This document shows positions 43,290 to 52,215 of a stretch of 64,000 nt of DNA, piece after piece (within the stretch, counting starts at the first letter, position 1; the number at the start of each line of letters is the position of its first letter). The position numbers were made by a program, and so were the translations under genes. This stretch comes from WJKG01 sp964627305 (lineage in GTDB: Bacteria; Zixibacteria; MSB-5A5; GN15; FEB-12), in assembly GCA_964627305.1 (NCBI GenBank), contig CAZVHP010000004.1, positions 62,001 through 126,000 of the forward strand. The letters run 5' to 3'. The notes under the pieces were generated by a model. It did no database searches, was not told the DNA's origin, and was given only the letters and a program-made list of their open reading frames with translations.

Positions 43290-44888
43290 CTATTCGTTCT
43301 CCCGTGCGACTTCCTGTTCAATCAGTTGCGCCAGCATCTTCGATACCGGTACGGTTCCGTCCTTGTAGTCCTTCATTTGCGGAAAGAACAGAACATCGCG
43401 GATCGAGTGCTGGTTGGTCAGCAGCATGACCAGTCGGTCGACACCGAACCCCAGCCCGGCCGTCGGCGGCATGCCGTAGGACAGCGCCGTGATGAAATCA
43501 TCATCGAGTGGCTGGGCTTCCTCGTCGCCGGCCTCGAGCGCCTTGCCCTGCTGCATGAAGCGTTCGAGCTGATCGACCGGATCGTTCAGCTCGGAGAAGG
43601 CGTTACCGGTCTCCTGGGCGGCAATGAACAGCTCGAAGCGTTCGGTCAGACGCGGATTGTCGCGATGGCGCTTGGCCAATGGAGAGATCTCCACGGGGAA
43701 GTCACAAACGAATGTGGGCTGGATCAGGGTGCGCTCTACTTTCGCCTCCCAGACCGCCTCCACGCACTTGCCCCAGTTGATCAGTCGGTCGCGGTCGGTC
43801 ACACCGAGTTGACCGGCGGCATCCTTCGCCTGTTCATGCGTCATAGGAAGCATATCGATCCCGGTCTGCTCTTTGATGGAGTCAATCATACTCACCCATC
43901 GAAACGGCTTTTCGAAATCGATCTGGTGCTCGCCGTAGGGGATGGAGTATGTCCCGTGAACCTGAAGAACCACCTTGCGGAGCATCTCTTCGAACATGGC
44001 GCCCATGTCGCGATAGTCGGTGTAGGCCCAATACAACTCGATCATAGAGAATTCCGGGTTGTGCAGACGGTCCATGCCCTCGTTGCGGAAGTCCTTGCAG
44101 AATTCCCAGACCTTGTCGTAGCCGCCAATAATCAGCCGTTTGAGATACAGCTCGTCGGCGATCCGCAGGAACATGGGCATATCCAGCTTCTCGTGGTGGG
44201 TGGCAAACGGCCGGGCATTACCGCCGCCGTACAATGGCTGGAGGATGGGTGTTTCCACTTCCAGAAATCCGTGGTTGTTCAGGAAATCGCGAATAGCCTG
44301 AATGATCCTGGTGCGCTGACGAAACACCTCGCGTACTTCGGGATTAACGATCAGGTCGGCGTAGCGTCGACGGTACCGAGTTTCCACATCCTTCAGGCCG
44401 GAGTGTTTGTCAGGCAGGGGGTGCAGGGCCTTGGACAGCAACTCGAACCGCGTGATGGCGAGGGTCTTCTCGCCCATACGAGTGACAAACAGGGTACCAT
44501 CGCAGCCGATAATGTCTCCCAGATCGAGTGTGTCGAACAGATCGAACTGCTCCTGGCCCACGGTGTTCATCTTGAGGTACACCTGTATCTTGCCGGTTGT
44601 GTCGCGCAGGTCGGCGAAGATTGATTTGCCCATCTTGCGTTTGGCCATGATGCGGCCGGCGAGGCTGATAGTCGCCTGCCCCTCGGCCAGGCGATCGAAA
44701 TCATCAAGGGCGCCGGCAATATAATGGGTGCGCTCGTAGCGATAGGGATAAGGATTGATGCCCTGTTCACGCAGGCGCCTGACTTTCTCCCGCCGTATTC
44801 TCAGCAGCTCTGCCAGGGGTATCTGGACATCGTCGGGCGGCTGCGGCTCGGCGGCATCGCTGTTTTTCTTTTCGCTGTTACTGCTCAA
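43290..44888 (-). CDS. lysS: Lysyl-tRNA synthetase (class II)
   Basis: This enzyme charges tRNA-Lys with lysine. The protein of 532 residues has an N-terminal OB-fold (about 60-170). Class II motif 2 is in FRNEGMDRLHNPEFSMIELY and motif 3 in GLGFGVDRLVML. An acidic N-terminal extension of about 30 residues precedes the family start. The only in-frame early start is TTG at 44888 with GGAAAG upstream, which is unusual for a housekeeping gene. It follows coaD and probably belongs to the long envelope/coaD transcription unit. Confidence 0.96.
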   Translation of the reverse strand: MSSNSEKKNSDAAEPQPPDDVQIPLAELLRIRREKVRRLREQGINPYPYRYERTHYIAGALDDFDRLAEGQATISLAGRIMAKRKMGKSIFADLRDTTGKIQVYLKMNTVGQEQFDLFDTLDLGDIIGCDGTLFVTRMGEKTLAITRFELLSKALHPLPDKHSGLKDVETRYRRRYADLIVNPEVREVFRQRTRIIQAIRDFLNNHGFLEVETPILQPLYGGGNARPFATHHEKLDMPMFLRIADELYLKRLIIGGYDKVWEFCKDFRNEGMDRLHNPEFSMIELYWAYTDYRDMGAMFEEMLRKVVLQVHGTYSIPYGEHQIDFEKPFRWVSMIDSIKEQTGIDMLPMTHEQAKDAAGQLGVTDRDRLINWGKCVEAVWEAKVERTLIQPTFVCDFPVEISPLAKRHRDNPRLTERFELFIAAQETGNAFSELNDPVDQLERFMQQGKALEAGDEEAQPLDDDFITALSYGMPPTAGLGFGVDRLVMLLTNQHSIRDVLFFPQMKDYKDGTVPVSKMLAQLIEQEVARENE

Positions 44889-44941
44889 ACCTGTCTTTCC
44901 GTGTCAACAGTGTCTCGTACGGTGCTCATGTATTACAGATA

Positions 44942-45460
44942 CTACGCCTCGTGGTTGTCCGCAAGCTTGCTTTTCAGGGCTTGTTCCACGATGGGTGGAA
45001 CCAGATCGCTGATCTGGCCGCCGTGCCGGGCAACATCGCGCACAATGGTCGAGGACAGGTAAACCCATGAGAGCGAGGGCATAAGGAAGACAGTCTCGGC
45101 CTCGCGGGCGAGTTTGCGGTTCATCAGGGCCATCTGAAACTCGTACTCGAAATCAGATACGGCGCGCAGGCCGCGGACGATTGCAGCGGCATTGTATTCC
45201 CGGGCCAGGTCAGCCAGAAGGCCGGTGAATCCGATAACCTCTACCCTGCCGTTAAACCCGGCCTCATTGATCGCTCCTTTCATCAGCGTCAGGCGCTCAT
45301 CGTAGCTGAAGAACGGCTGCTTGCCGGCGTTGTGAGCAACCGCGACCACGAGCTTGTCGAACAGGCGCAGTGCCCGGTCGATCAGCGACATGTGACCGTT
45401 GGTTACAGGGTCGAAGGTGCCGGGATAGAGAGCCAACCGATGCTCGTGGGAGCTGCTCAT
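44942..45460 (-). CDS. coaD: Pantetheine-phosphate adenylyltransferase
   Basis: This enzyme adenylates 4'-phosphopantetheine in coenzyme A synthesis. The 172-residue protein has the nucleotidyltransferase motif YPGTFDPVTNGH near its N-terminus and the C-terminal WVYLSSTIVRDVA segment equivalent to ISSTxVR. Its ATG overlaps the stop of the upstream PilM-like gene by four bases (45457-45460), so the two are translationally coupled. Confidence 0.96.
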   Translation of the reverse strand: MSSSHEHRLALYPGTFDPVTNGHMSLIDRALRLFDKLVVAVAHNAGKQPFFSYDERLTLMKGAINEAGFNGRVEVIGFTGLLADLAREYNAAAIVRGLRAVSDFEYEFQMALMNRKLAREAETVFLMPSLSWVYLSSTIVRDVARHGGQISDLVPPIVEQALKSKLADNHEA

Positions 45461-46329
45461 TGGATCTGTCCTTCCTCAATTGTCAGGCCTAAAGCCACCA
45501 AGTAGTCACCCAACGGTCGATCGGGCGTTCTGGCGGGATCGGAGAAGAATCCGGGGTTGATCCGGGGTCGGTCTACCTGTGCTGTGAAGTGACCGGCAAG
45601 CTCCTCAGCGATTCTGCCGCTGGCGTCACCCGTGATCAGAATCCTTGAGAGCGGGACCGACACGCCGCGTTCGAACAGGCTTGCAGACTGAAAGCTGACA
45701 ACAGTCTTGAACTCGATACCCAGCCTTCGCAAACCGGCCGCATCCTCAATATTGAGGTGGTCGTTGCCGAGGTAGCCGGTGCCAATGACACGTCCCTTGT
45801 AGACGAAGCACAGTGAGGCCTGATGGGCGGCGAAGTCGGCCAGGCAGACAAACTCACCGCCGGCCGGGCGACAGAATCCGAGGTAGCCGTATCCCAGGGC
45901 AACACCTCGCGGTCGGCAGGGACCGAGCTGCGGTCCCAGGTACAGACCGGGGTACCTTGCGGGCATGAGAGTGTCGAGCCGCTTTCGTCGCATAACCATA
46001 CCGAGGCAACAGCGAGGACTGTCGCCAGGAACGGTGTCATACACGAACTCAGCTTCATCGTCAAGCAGACAATGGGCCAGTTCGAACCGGGTCCTGAGGT
46101 CAAACTCGGTCTTGTCTTCCGACTCAAGAGCAAACCGATGGACCATCACTTCCGAGTCGGGTACCGAGAAGACGAGCTCGCCGTCTTGCAGCAGGCTGTG
46201 GTTGACAAGGTCCTCACCGGCGGAGCGTGCCAGGGCCATGATCTGGGGCCGTCCTGATCCCGTCCTGACTCTGGCGGCATAGGTGATTTGATCGCGGCGA
46301 TCGATGCCGACTGTGAAGGTCGAGTCCAT
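45457..46329 (-). CDS. PilM/GspL-like actin-fold protein (tentative)
   Basis: The 290-residue protein begins FTVGIDRRDQITYAARVR. This is the first beta hairpin of actin-fold ATPases as in PilM, followed by acidic and basic strands and a later LSRILITGDASGRIAEELA segment. That segment looks like the fifth strand and last helix of PilM/GspL proteins. PilM links type IV pilus assembly to the inner membrane. No membrane helix is seen, and no pilN, pilO or pilQ gene is near, so the role is unclear. The start overlaps the stop of the helix-hairpin-helix gene (TGATG), and the stop overlaps coaD. Confidence 0.55.
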   Translation of the reverse strand: MDSTFTVGIDRRDQITYAARVRTGSGRPQIMALARSAGEDLVNHSLLQDGELVFSVPDSEVMVHRFALESEDKTEFDLRTRFELAHCLLDDEAEFVYDTVPGDSPRCCLGMVMRRKRLDTLMPARYPGLYLGPQLGPCRPRGVALGYGYLGFCRPAGGEFVCLADFAAHQASLCFVYKGRVIGTGYLGNDHLNIEDAAGLRRLGIEFKTVVSFQSASLFERGVSVPLSRILITGDASGRIAEELAGHFTAQVDRPRINPGFFSDPARTPDRPLGDYLVALGLTIEEGQIQ

Positions 46330-46709
46330 CAGTATCGTCTCACTTTGAGGTAGGGTTTGATTCGCTCGTAGAGCTTGGGGCCGATGCCGGGCACATCGGT
46401 GATATCGATCTCCCGCTCAAAGGGGGCCCGCTGACGGTGCTCGACAATTCTCTCGGCCAGAACCGGGCCAATCCCCGGAAGAAGCTCCAGCGAATCAACA
46501 GGTGAAGTGTTGGGATCAATAATGAAGACGCCGGTGAACTGCTCCTGACGATCTCCGATGTAAACTCCAAGCGCCAGCTGGTCAGGGCCGGGCTGGGCAT
46601 AGTTGCGGATCAGCAGGTAGCCGCCCATAACGACAGCGGTGGCGGCGAGTATGGACACAAATCGCAACTGCCGAGGTGAAAACGAGAAATATGAACTGAC
46701 TGATACCAT
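46329..46709 (-). CDS. Membrane-anchored helix-hairpin-helix protein (ComEA-like)
   Basis: The 126-residue protein has one N-terminal membrane helix (LRFVSILAATAVVMGGYLLI). A linker and two helix-hairpin-helix units follow: LELLPGIGPVLAERIVEHR and ITDVPGIGPKLYERIKPYL. This is the layout of ComEA, which binds incoming DNA on the outside of the inner membrane during natural transformation, although ComEA usually has only this pair and a longer linker. ATG 46709 has a GGG-rich site before it. The overlapping longer frame to 46958 runs into lptC and is rejected. It sits between lptC and a PilM-like gene. Confidence 0.85.
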   Translation of the reverse strand: MVSVSSYFSFSPRQLRFVSILAATAVVMGGYLLIRNYAQPGPDQLALGVYIGDRQEQFTGVFIIDPNTSPVDSLELLPGIGPVLAERIVEHRQRAPFEREIDITDVPGIGPKLYERIKPYLKVRRY

Positions 46710-46851
46710 AGACCCTACTGTAAATGTCGGTCGCAAGATAGCACACGGTCCGGGAAAAAGCAACGCCCAAGCGCGTATGTGTCGGCAATCTCTGGTGAAT
46801 CTTCGTGCGGTTGCTCTTCGCGGAAAACGGCTGACCGACCGAGTGAGTGGC

Positions 46852-47436
46852 CTACAGGGAGTCCGGGCGCGTGTCGCTGATGGTGCCGGAGACCTCGCGC
46901 AGGATCTTAATACGCGTGAGATCCTCGTTGGCTTCCAGGCCCCAACCGGTGACAACATCGTCCTGTTTGGTTATACGAACGAAGGCATCAGTGCGGATCT
47001 TGCTCTGATGGGAATCCCAGAACAGATAGTCCGTCTGCAATTGAGCCGAGTCTTCGGTGGTCAGGACGACATTGCCGTAAACATCCATGTAGCCGGTGGT
47101 TTCCCGGATTACCCCTGAGTCCCCAACGACATGGGTAGTCACTCTGCCGGCGCTGTCAAGCACGTTGACATCAAGGCGATAGGCCATAGTGGAATCGATC
47201 GACGAGAACTTGACGATTCGCGATGACTCCACCTCGGCTTTCCGTCGCGGCCCGTCGTACAGGAAGATACGGGCCTCGGTCAGCTCGGAATCAGGCAACA
47301 GGGTGTCTGTGCGATCGCTGTCATTGGACGTGCGGTCGCCGTGAGAACAGGCCGCCAGGGCAATGATGAGGGCGGCCAGGATGGGGATACAGATGATTGT
47401 TCGCATCATACCTTTCTTTGACACATATCGGCTCAT
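46852..47436 (-). CDS. lptC: LPS export protein LptC-like lipoprotein
   Basis: The 194-residue protein has a lipoprotein-type signal with lipobox LAAC (Cys30) and a mature beta-jellyroll with LptC/LptA-type features. These include SELTEARIFLYDGPRRKAEV, MAYRLDVNVLDSAG, SGVIRETTGYMDVYGNV and QLQTDYLFWDSHQSKIRTD. Proteins of this type form the periplasmic slide for LPS between LptB2FG and LptA. It follows the lpxL-like gene by 24 bases. The lptA and lptB genes that usually come next are missing here. Confidence 0.88.
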   Translation of the reverse strand: MSRYVSKKGMMRTIICIPILAALIIALAACSHGDRTSNDSDRTDTLLPDSELTEARIFLYDGPRRKAEVESSRIVKFSSIDSTMAYRLDVNVLDSAGRVTTHVVGDSGVIRETTGYMDVYGNVVLTTEDSAQLQTDYLFWDSHQSKIRTDAFVRITKQDDVVTGWGLEANEDLTRIKILREVSGTISDTRPDSL

Positions 47437-47460
47437 AAGGTTGCAGCTTTTACCACCGCG

Positions 47461-48369
47461 TCAAACGAATTCCTTCGTGCGTGTGTGCCAGCGATTGTGC
47501 AGCCAGATCCATTGCGAGAGGTCCCTCTCGATGTAACGCTCCAGGCGAGTGATGCACTCCTGGGTCACCTGACGCACTCTGTGGCCTGCGCGCCCTGCCT
47601 TTGCCGTGTTTATGGGGGAGCAGATGTCAATGTGATACGCCCCGTCGAGCGTGTGCATGCAGGCCATGCATACGATTGGCGAGCCTGCTCGCATGGCCAG
47701 CAGTGTCGGCCCCACCGGTGTATAGGCCGGACGACCGAACATGCTCACGTGGATACCGCGAACTCGGGGTGAATCGGTGTCAATCAGAACTCCCAGCAGA
47801 CCGCCGGATCGAAGCCAGGCTGCCAGTTGCGCGGGGTCATCGGTAGTGGTGAAGTTGACGATATTCATAGATGTGCGATGATCAATCAGCAGACGGTCGA
47901 GCCGTGATTCATAAAGCTGCCGCGCGATCACGGCCACGGGGTATCCGAGCGCGGCCATGTGTACCGCCAGCAGTTCGAAGGCTCCGATGTGGCCGGTAAT
48001 ACAGACAACCCCGTGACCAAGATTGAAGGCGGCATCCAGGTTACGGCGACCGGTGATGGTCACATGCGGCATGACTTCCCGGCGGTAGTGCCGTCGGCAG
48101 CGCATAACATCCACCAGACAGCGTCCGGTGTTGATATAGAAATCCCGCCCGATGACGCGCTTCTGATTGTCGGTCAGGCGATTGCCATAGGCCAGAGTCA
48201 GGTGGCGATGTCCCTTGTGCTGGTCTCTGTCGACCAGCGACCACCCAGTCAGAGCTAACCATCCTCCGACGAAGCGAGCCAGTTTGCGAGGCAACAGATT
48301 GAAAACGAACACAAGAACGCAGCACAGGTGATAAACGGCAGAACGTCTGATCTTCTTGGTCCAACGCAT
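47461..48369 (-). CDS. Lipid A biosynthesis acyltransferase (LpxL/HtrB-type)
   Basis: This inner-membrane enzyme adds a secondary acyl chain to Kdo-lipid A. The protein of about 302 residues has an N-terminal membrane helix, the acyltransferase motif TGHIGAFELLAVH, the MRAGSPIVCMACM region and the C-terminal WIWLHNRWHTR typical of the family. ATG 48369 lies two bases past the kdsD stop, so it is tightly coupled to the Kdo genes. The acyl donor and position cannot be told. Confidence 0.92.
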   Translation of the reverse strand: MRWTKKIRRSAVYHLCCVLVFVFNLLPRKLARFVGGWLALTGWSLVDRDQHKGHRHLTLAYGNRLTDNQKRVIGRDFYINTGRCLVDVMRCRRHYRREVMPHVTITGRRNLDAAFNLGHGVVCITGHIGAFELLAVHMAALGYPVAVIARQLYESRLDRLLIDHRTSMNIVNFTTTDDPAQLAAWLRSGGLLGVLIDTDSPRVRGIHVSMFGRPAYTPVGPTLLAMRAGSPIVCMACMHTLDGAYHIDICSPINTAKAGRAGHRVRQVTQECITRLERYIERDLSQWIWLHNRWHTRTKEFV

Positions 48370-48371
48370 TA

Positions 48372-49337
48372 TCAAATCAACTTCGAGCGCAATATGTCGT
48401 GCAGATGCAATATCCCTGCCAGCCGGCCGTCACGGTCGACCGTAGCCAGTTGCGTAATGGCGTGGCTTTCCATCATGGCCAAGGCAGCATCCAGAATGGC
48501 ATCGCAAAAGATCGTTTTGGGATTGGGGATCATCACCTCCTGTGCCGTCATGGCCGAGTAGTTCGTGCCCTTTTCAACCAGTCGACGAAGGTCACCGTCA
48601 GTGAAGATACCGGTCACATGGCCGGATCGGTCAGTGGTCAGAACACACCCGAGCCGTTTGGATGTCATGGTCAGGATGAGTTCATTGATGCGGGCACTCG
48701 GAGCGACCAGGGGGATGGCATCACCGGTGTGGTGCACATCCCTGACGCGCTTGAGCAGACGCAGGCCCAGCGTTCCTCCTGGATGCAACTGGGCGAAATC
48801 CTCAGGGGTGAAGCTATTGGCCTTCAGCAGGGCCATGGCGAGGGCATCGCCCATGACGAGAGCAACTGTACTCGAGGAGGTCGGTACCAGATTGTTGGGG
48901 CATGCCTCCCGGCTGACCGAGCAGTCCAGCACGATGTCGGCCCGGTCGCTCAGTTCTGAGTCGATGGTACCGGTCAGTCCGACTATCGGCACCCCCAGTC
49001 GACGAGCTGCCGCGACAACCAGTTCGGCCTCTGCAAGACGGCCCGATTTGGAGATCAGCAAGAGGATGTCACCCGATTTCATCAGGCCGAGGTCGCCGTG
49101 AATTGCTTCGGCCGGATGCAGAAAGAAGGACGCCACACCGGTCGAGTTGAAGGTGGCGACGATCTTCCTGCCGACCAGCCCGGATTTGCCCATGCCGGAG
49201 ACGATCACGCGTCCGGTGCAGTTGCGAATAGCCTCGACAGCCCGGTCAAAGCGCTCATCGAGGCGTTCCGCCAGATCCGCCACCGCCCTGGACTCGGCGC
49301 GAATAACCTCCTGTCCGTAATCACGATAGCTGTTCAT
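48372..49337 (-). CDS. kdsD: D-arabinose 5-phosphate isomerase
   Basis: This enzyme converts ribulose 5-phosphate to arabinose 5-phosphate, the first step of Kdo synthesis. The 321-residue protein has an N-terminal SIS domain (VIVSGMGKSGLVGRKIV and GDILLLISKSGR) and two C-terminal CBS domains (about 200-320), the usual KdsD/KpsF layout. The start overlaps kdsC by four bases and the stop is two bases from the acyltransferase start. Confidence 0.96.
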   Translation of the reverse strand: MNSYRDYGQEVIRAESRAVADLAERLDERFDRAVEAIRNCTGRVIVSGMGKSGLVGRKIVATFNSTGVASFFLHPAEAIHGDLGLMKSGDILLLISKSGRLAEAELVVAAARRLGVPIVGLTGTIDSELSDRADIVLDCSVSREACPNNLVPTSSSTVALVMGDALAMALLKANSFTPEDFAQLHPGGTLGLRLLKRVRDVHHTGDAIPLVAPSARINELILTMTSKRLGCVLTTDRSGHVTGIFTDGDLRRLVEKGTNYSAMTAQEVMIPNPKTIFCDAILDAALAMMESHAITQLATVDRDGRLAGILHLHDILRSKLI

Positions 49338-49864
49338 ACGAGGAACTCCTGCGCGCTCTTGCCGACAGCCTCGAACCAGGCTTCGAGTATCTCCCGCACG
49401 GCACCCTCGCCGCCCCGGCGCTCGGTAACATAGTCCACGACCTCAAGCAGTTCCCGACAGGAATCGGCGACAGCAATAGCCAGACCGACTCGCTTTGAGA
49501 GCTTGATGTCCAGAATCTCGTTGCCCACAAAAGCGATGTCATCATAGTCAAGCTTCAGGGTCTTCATTAGGGGCGCGATCTGTTTGGTCTTGTCCAGTTT
49601 CTTCTGGAGAACGTGCTTGATCCCCAGATCTGTCATACGGGAGTCTGTAGCCGGGGAGTAGCGACCGGAGATGATGGCTATTTCCAACCCGGCACGCTGC
49701 GCCAGCACCATGTACAGGCCGTCGGAGATGTTGAAGCGCTTGGCCTCGAACCCATCGGGTCCGAACAACAGAGTATCATCAGTGAGCACTCCGTCGACAT
49801 CGAGGGCGAGTAGTTTGATCGATTTCAGCTTCTCGACCAGCTCATCGCGCGATAGCCTGTTCAC
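49334..49864 (-). CDS. kdsC: 3-deoxy-D-manno-octulosonate 8-phosphate phosphatase
   Basis: This HAD phosphatase releases Kdo from Kdo-8-phosphate. The 176-residue protein has motif I LALDVDGVLTD, motif II SGRYSPATDSR and a lysine in LQKKLDKT. Motif IV reads FVGNEILD, with Asn-Glu in place of the usual Asp pair; such GNE/GND forms also occur in related HAD enzymes. It overlaps kdsA and kdsD by four bases on each side. Confidence 0.95.
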   Translation of the reverse strand: MNRLSRDELVEKLKSIKLLALDVDGVLTDDTLLFGPDGFEAKRFNISDGLYMVLAQRAGLEIAIISGRYSPATDSRMTDLGIKHVLQKKLDKTKQIAPLMKTLKLDYDDIAFVGNEILDIKLSKRVGLAIAVADSCRELLEVVDYVTERRGGEGAVREILEAWFEAVGKSAQEFLV

Positions 49865-50670
49865 CGGAGGGCCTCCTTTCGGGCGTTCTCAATCAGCATG
49901 ATCTGCTCCAGCAGAGCGGGCATCTTATCCAGCGGCAGCATCGCCCCGGCATCAGACTTTGCCTGGGCCGGGTCGGGATGCGTCTCCACGAACAGGCCGT
50001 TGACTCCGACGGCCACCGCAGCGCGCGCCATTGGTATGACGAATTGCGGCTGGCCGGTCGAAACCTTGCCTCCGCCTCCCGGCAGTTGCAGCGAATGGGT
50101 GGCGTCGTACACCACCGGATATCCGCTCTGGGCCATAATCAGCAGCGAGCGGAAATCGACGACCAGCGAGTGGTACCCGAAGCTGGTGCCGCGTTCGGTC
50201 AGCATGACCTTGCGAGACTGCGCCTTGGCCGCGATCTTTGGCATGTCATCCGGCGCCAGAAACTGGCCTTTCTTAATGTTGATCCATTTTCCGGTGGCAG
50301 CGGCCTTTATCACCAAGTCGGTCTGACGGCACAGGAAGGCCGGTATCTGAAGAATGTCCGCCACCTCGGCGACCGCATCGACCTCTGTGGTTTCGTGAAC
50401 GTCGGTAATGACGGGCAGATCCAGTTGGCTTCTGACTTTCGCAAGGATCTTCAGAGCTTCCTCGGTGCCGATGGTCGCAAACGAGCCATGCGACAGGCGG
50501 TTGGCTTTCTTGTAGGAGGCCTTGAAAACGTAGGGAATGCCCCGTTGCCGGCAGAGCCGGGCGACAGTCTCGGCCACCTTCAGGCAGGTGCTTTCGTCTT
50601 CGACGGCGCATGGTCCCGCCAGCAGGAAGAACTCGCCGTCCTCTATGTGCTTGAGAGTGTCATTGCTCAT
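49861..50670 (-). CDS. kdsA: 3-deoxy-8-phosphooctulonate synthase (Kdo-8-phosphate synthase)
   Basis: This enzyme condenses PEP with arabinose 5-phosphate to give Kdo-8-phosphate. The 269-residue protein has the family landmarks LLAGPCAVED, FKASYKKANRLSHGSF, TDVHETTEVDAVAEVADILQ and FVETHPDPAQAKSD. It is upstream of kdsC with a four-base overlap and 24 bases downstream of a DUF4430 lipoprotein gene. The run kdsA-kdsC-kdsD makes the whole Kdo branch except activation by KdsB. Confidence 0.97.
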   Translation of the reverse strand: MSNDTLKHIEDGEFFLLAGPCAVEDESTCLKVAETVARLCRQRGIPYVFKASYKKANRLSHGSFATIGTEEALKILAKVRSQLDLPVITDVHETTEVDAVAEVADILQIPAFLCRQTDLVIKAAATGKWINIKKGQFLAPDDMPKIAAKAQSRKVMLTERGTSFGYHSLVVDFRSLLIMAQSGYPVVYDATHSLQLPGGGGKVSTGQPQFVIPMARAAVAVGVNGLFVETHPDPAQAKSDAGAMLPLDKMPALLEQIMLIENARKEALR

Positions 50671-50694
50671 GATGTTTCCTGTGTCGGGTCATAG

Positions 50695-51099
50695 TCATAG
50701 CGCCTTTCGGAAGTGCCACACCACCGTGTCGCCAGGTTGGAGTTGATGTTTGTCCGCTGCCACCTGACCGGCAGTACCGTTGACCGTGTACCTCCAGAAC
50801 CAGCCGCCGCTGCCCGCGACAGAGTCGATGCTCTCAACGAATGCCCCCATCCGCGAGGAGCTGTAGCGCACATCGTGCTCCTCTGTCAGCAGCCCGAGAA
50901 CACTGGTTGGTTCCGATGCCACCTGCATGAGCACAACACTGTCGCTTGCATTGGTCACCCGGCCAGCTTCTGCACCCGGTGTGGCCTCGGGCACAGGGTC
51001 GTCCTGGCAGCCGGTCGCAAGCGACAACGTTACAACGATAATGGCCATCATGGCAACCGGAATCGCCGTTGGGCCGTAGTGTCTACTGGTGTGAGTCAT
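50695..51099 (-). CDS. DUF4430-domain lipoprotein
   Basis: The 134-residue protein has a lipoprotein signal with lipobox ATGC (Cys31). A single DUF4430 (transcobalamin C-terminal-like) domain follows: DSVVLMQVASEPTSVLGLL, then GAFVESIDSV, GWFWRYTVNG and LQPGDTVVWHFRKAL at the end. The domain is known in cobalamin-binding and cell-surface proteins, but a ligand cannot be named here. It sits at the head of the Kdo gene run and may simply share the promoter. Confidence 0.85.
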   Translation of the reverse strand: MTHTSRHYGPTAIPVAMMAIIVVTLSLATGCQDDPVPEATPGAEAGRVTNASDSVVLMQVASEPTSVLGLLTEEHDVRYSSSRMGAFVESIDSVAGSGGWFWRYTVNGTAGQVAADKHQLQPGDTVVWHFRKAL

Positions 51100-51183
51100 A
51101 GACAGCTAAAGGTATCAAATTGCGGCCTCGAATCAACCTCTGTTTCCGGCCGTAAGGTAATCCGGCCCCGGGCAATAAATTGG

Positions 51184-51213
51184 TTGAATTGTTCTGCCGG
51201 GCCTCAGTATAGT
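51184..51213 (+). promoter_or_regulatory. Sigma-70-type promoter for the membrane protein gene
   Basis: TTGAAT (51184-51189) and TATAGT (51208-51213) are separated by 18 bases and lie 43 bases upstream of the ATG at 51257. This is the best consensus match that I found in the window. Confidence 0.6.
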
Positions 51214-51256
51214 GAGTGATCAGTAGTATGATAACCCGGGCAGGTGGTAGGCATTC

Positions 51257-52177
51257 ATGAATATTAGCTATGGCGAGATTGTCGGAACATCATTTCGACT
51301 GGCGTGGAAACATAAATCACTTTGGCTGCTGGGATTGTTCGCGGCCGGTGGAACGGCCGTCTCCGGTCCCAATTTCCAGTTCGGGGACACCGACTTCACT
51401 TCCGGCAGCTTTGACCCAGCAGGTGTGGTCAGTTTCGTCCAGCAGCACCCGGAGATACTGGTTTTCGTCATCGGGTTCGGACTGCTGTTCGCCCTGACGA
51501 TGCTGGTACTCAATGTCATCTGCAAGGGGGCGATGATCGACGCCATCAATAAGCTGACACGGGGAGGCGTCTATCGCTTTGGTGACTCGTTCGGCGAAGG
51601 CGTGCGGTTCTTCTGGCGATTGCTGCTGATCGGAATCCTGTTCACCCTGTCAATCGTGGCGCTGGTGATGGTGATTGTGATACCGATTGTGCTGTCCTTC
51701 ATCATCGCGGTGCCGCTGGGAATAATCGTGCTGATGATTGGTCTTCCGCTGGCCTTTATGGGCTTTGCCATCATCAACAACATCTTCGCCCTGGCCGCCA
51801 GGGCGGCCATCGTGCGCGACTCCGATATCGGTGCCGCTCTCGAGGAGGGCTACAGCCTGCTTCGGATGTACTTCTGGCCCAACGTGATAGTGTTTCTGAT
51901 CTATCTTGGGCTATCGATTCTGATCAGTATCGGCACGTTGATCATTTTCAGCGTTCTGAGTATTCCGTTTGTTTTGATCGCCATGCAGTCTACCACTGCC
52001 TTCGTCGTCTCACTGATCATCGGTGTGCCGCTGTTTCTGCTAGTGTCGTTGCCCCTCTCGGGGTTCCTCGGTGCGGCCTTTGAGTCTATTTATACGCTGT
52101 TCTACTTCAGGCTGGTGGAACCGGCCGGAAGACCTGAGCCACCGTCGCCGCCGCAGGCATCAGAGGGCTCGTTTTAG
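51257..52177 (+). CDS. Multi-pass membrane protein of unknown function
   Basis: The 306-residue protein has about six membrane segments: FRLAWKHKSLWLLGLFAAGG, LVFVIGFGLLFALTMLVLNV, then long runs around 120-175, 205-240 and 245-280. It has a Pro/Ser-rich C-terminus. The N-terminus SYGEIVGTSFRLAWKHKSLW and repeated small-residue helices resemble DUF975/GDPD-membrane-domain-like proteins that shape or reside in the membrane. No catalytic motif is present. It is 38 bases upstream of a secreted PDZ protein gene and likely co-transcribed. Confidence 0.75.
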   Translation: MNISYGEIVGTSFRLAWKHKSLWLLGLFAAGGTAVSGPNFQFGDTDFTSGSFDPAGVVSFVQQHPEILVFVIGFGLLFALTMLVLNVICKGAMIDAINKLTRGGVYRFGDSFGEGVRFFWRLLLIGILFTLSIVALVMVIVIPIVLSFIIAVPLGIIVLMIGLPLAFMGFAIINNIFALAARAAIVRDSDIGAALEEGYSLLRMYFWPNVIVFLIYLGLSILISIGTLIIFSVLSIPFVLIAMQSTTAFVVSLIIGVPLFLLVSLPLSGFLGAAFESIYTLFYFRLVEPAGRPEPPSPPQASEGSF

Positions 52178-52215
52178 CCTTGCGCCACAGTGCCGACCGG
52201 GCTTTCTTAGCAGCC

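Noticed and set aside
43239..44624. 461-codon frame on the plus strand opposite lysS
   Set aside because: lysS motifs are unambiguous on the minus strand, and the plus-strand product shows no recognisable domain.
46710..46958. N-terminal extension of the helix-hairpin-helix protein
   Set aside because: It is Arg-rich, overlaps the 3' end of lptC in another frame and lacks a ribosome site. The ATG at 46709 precedes the membrane helix directly.
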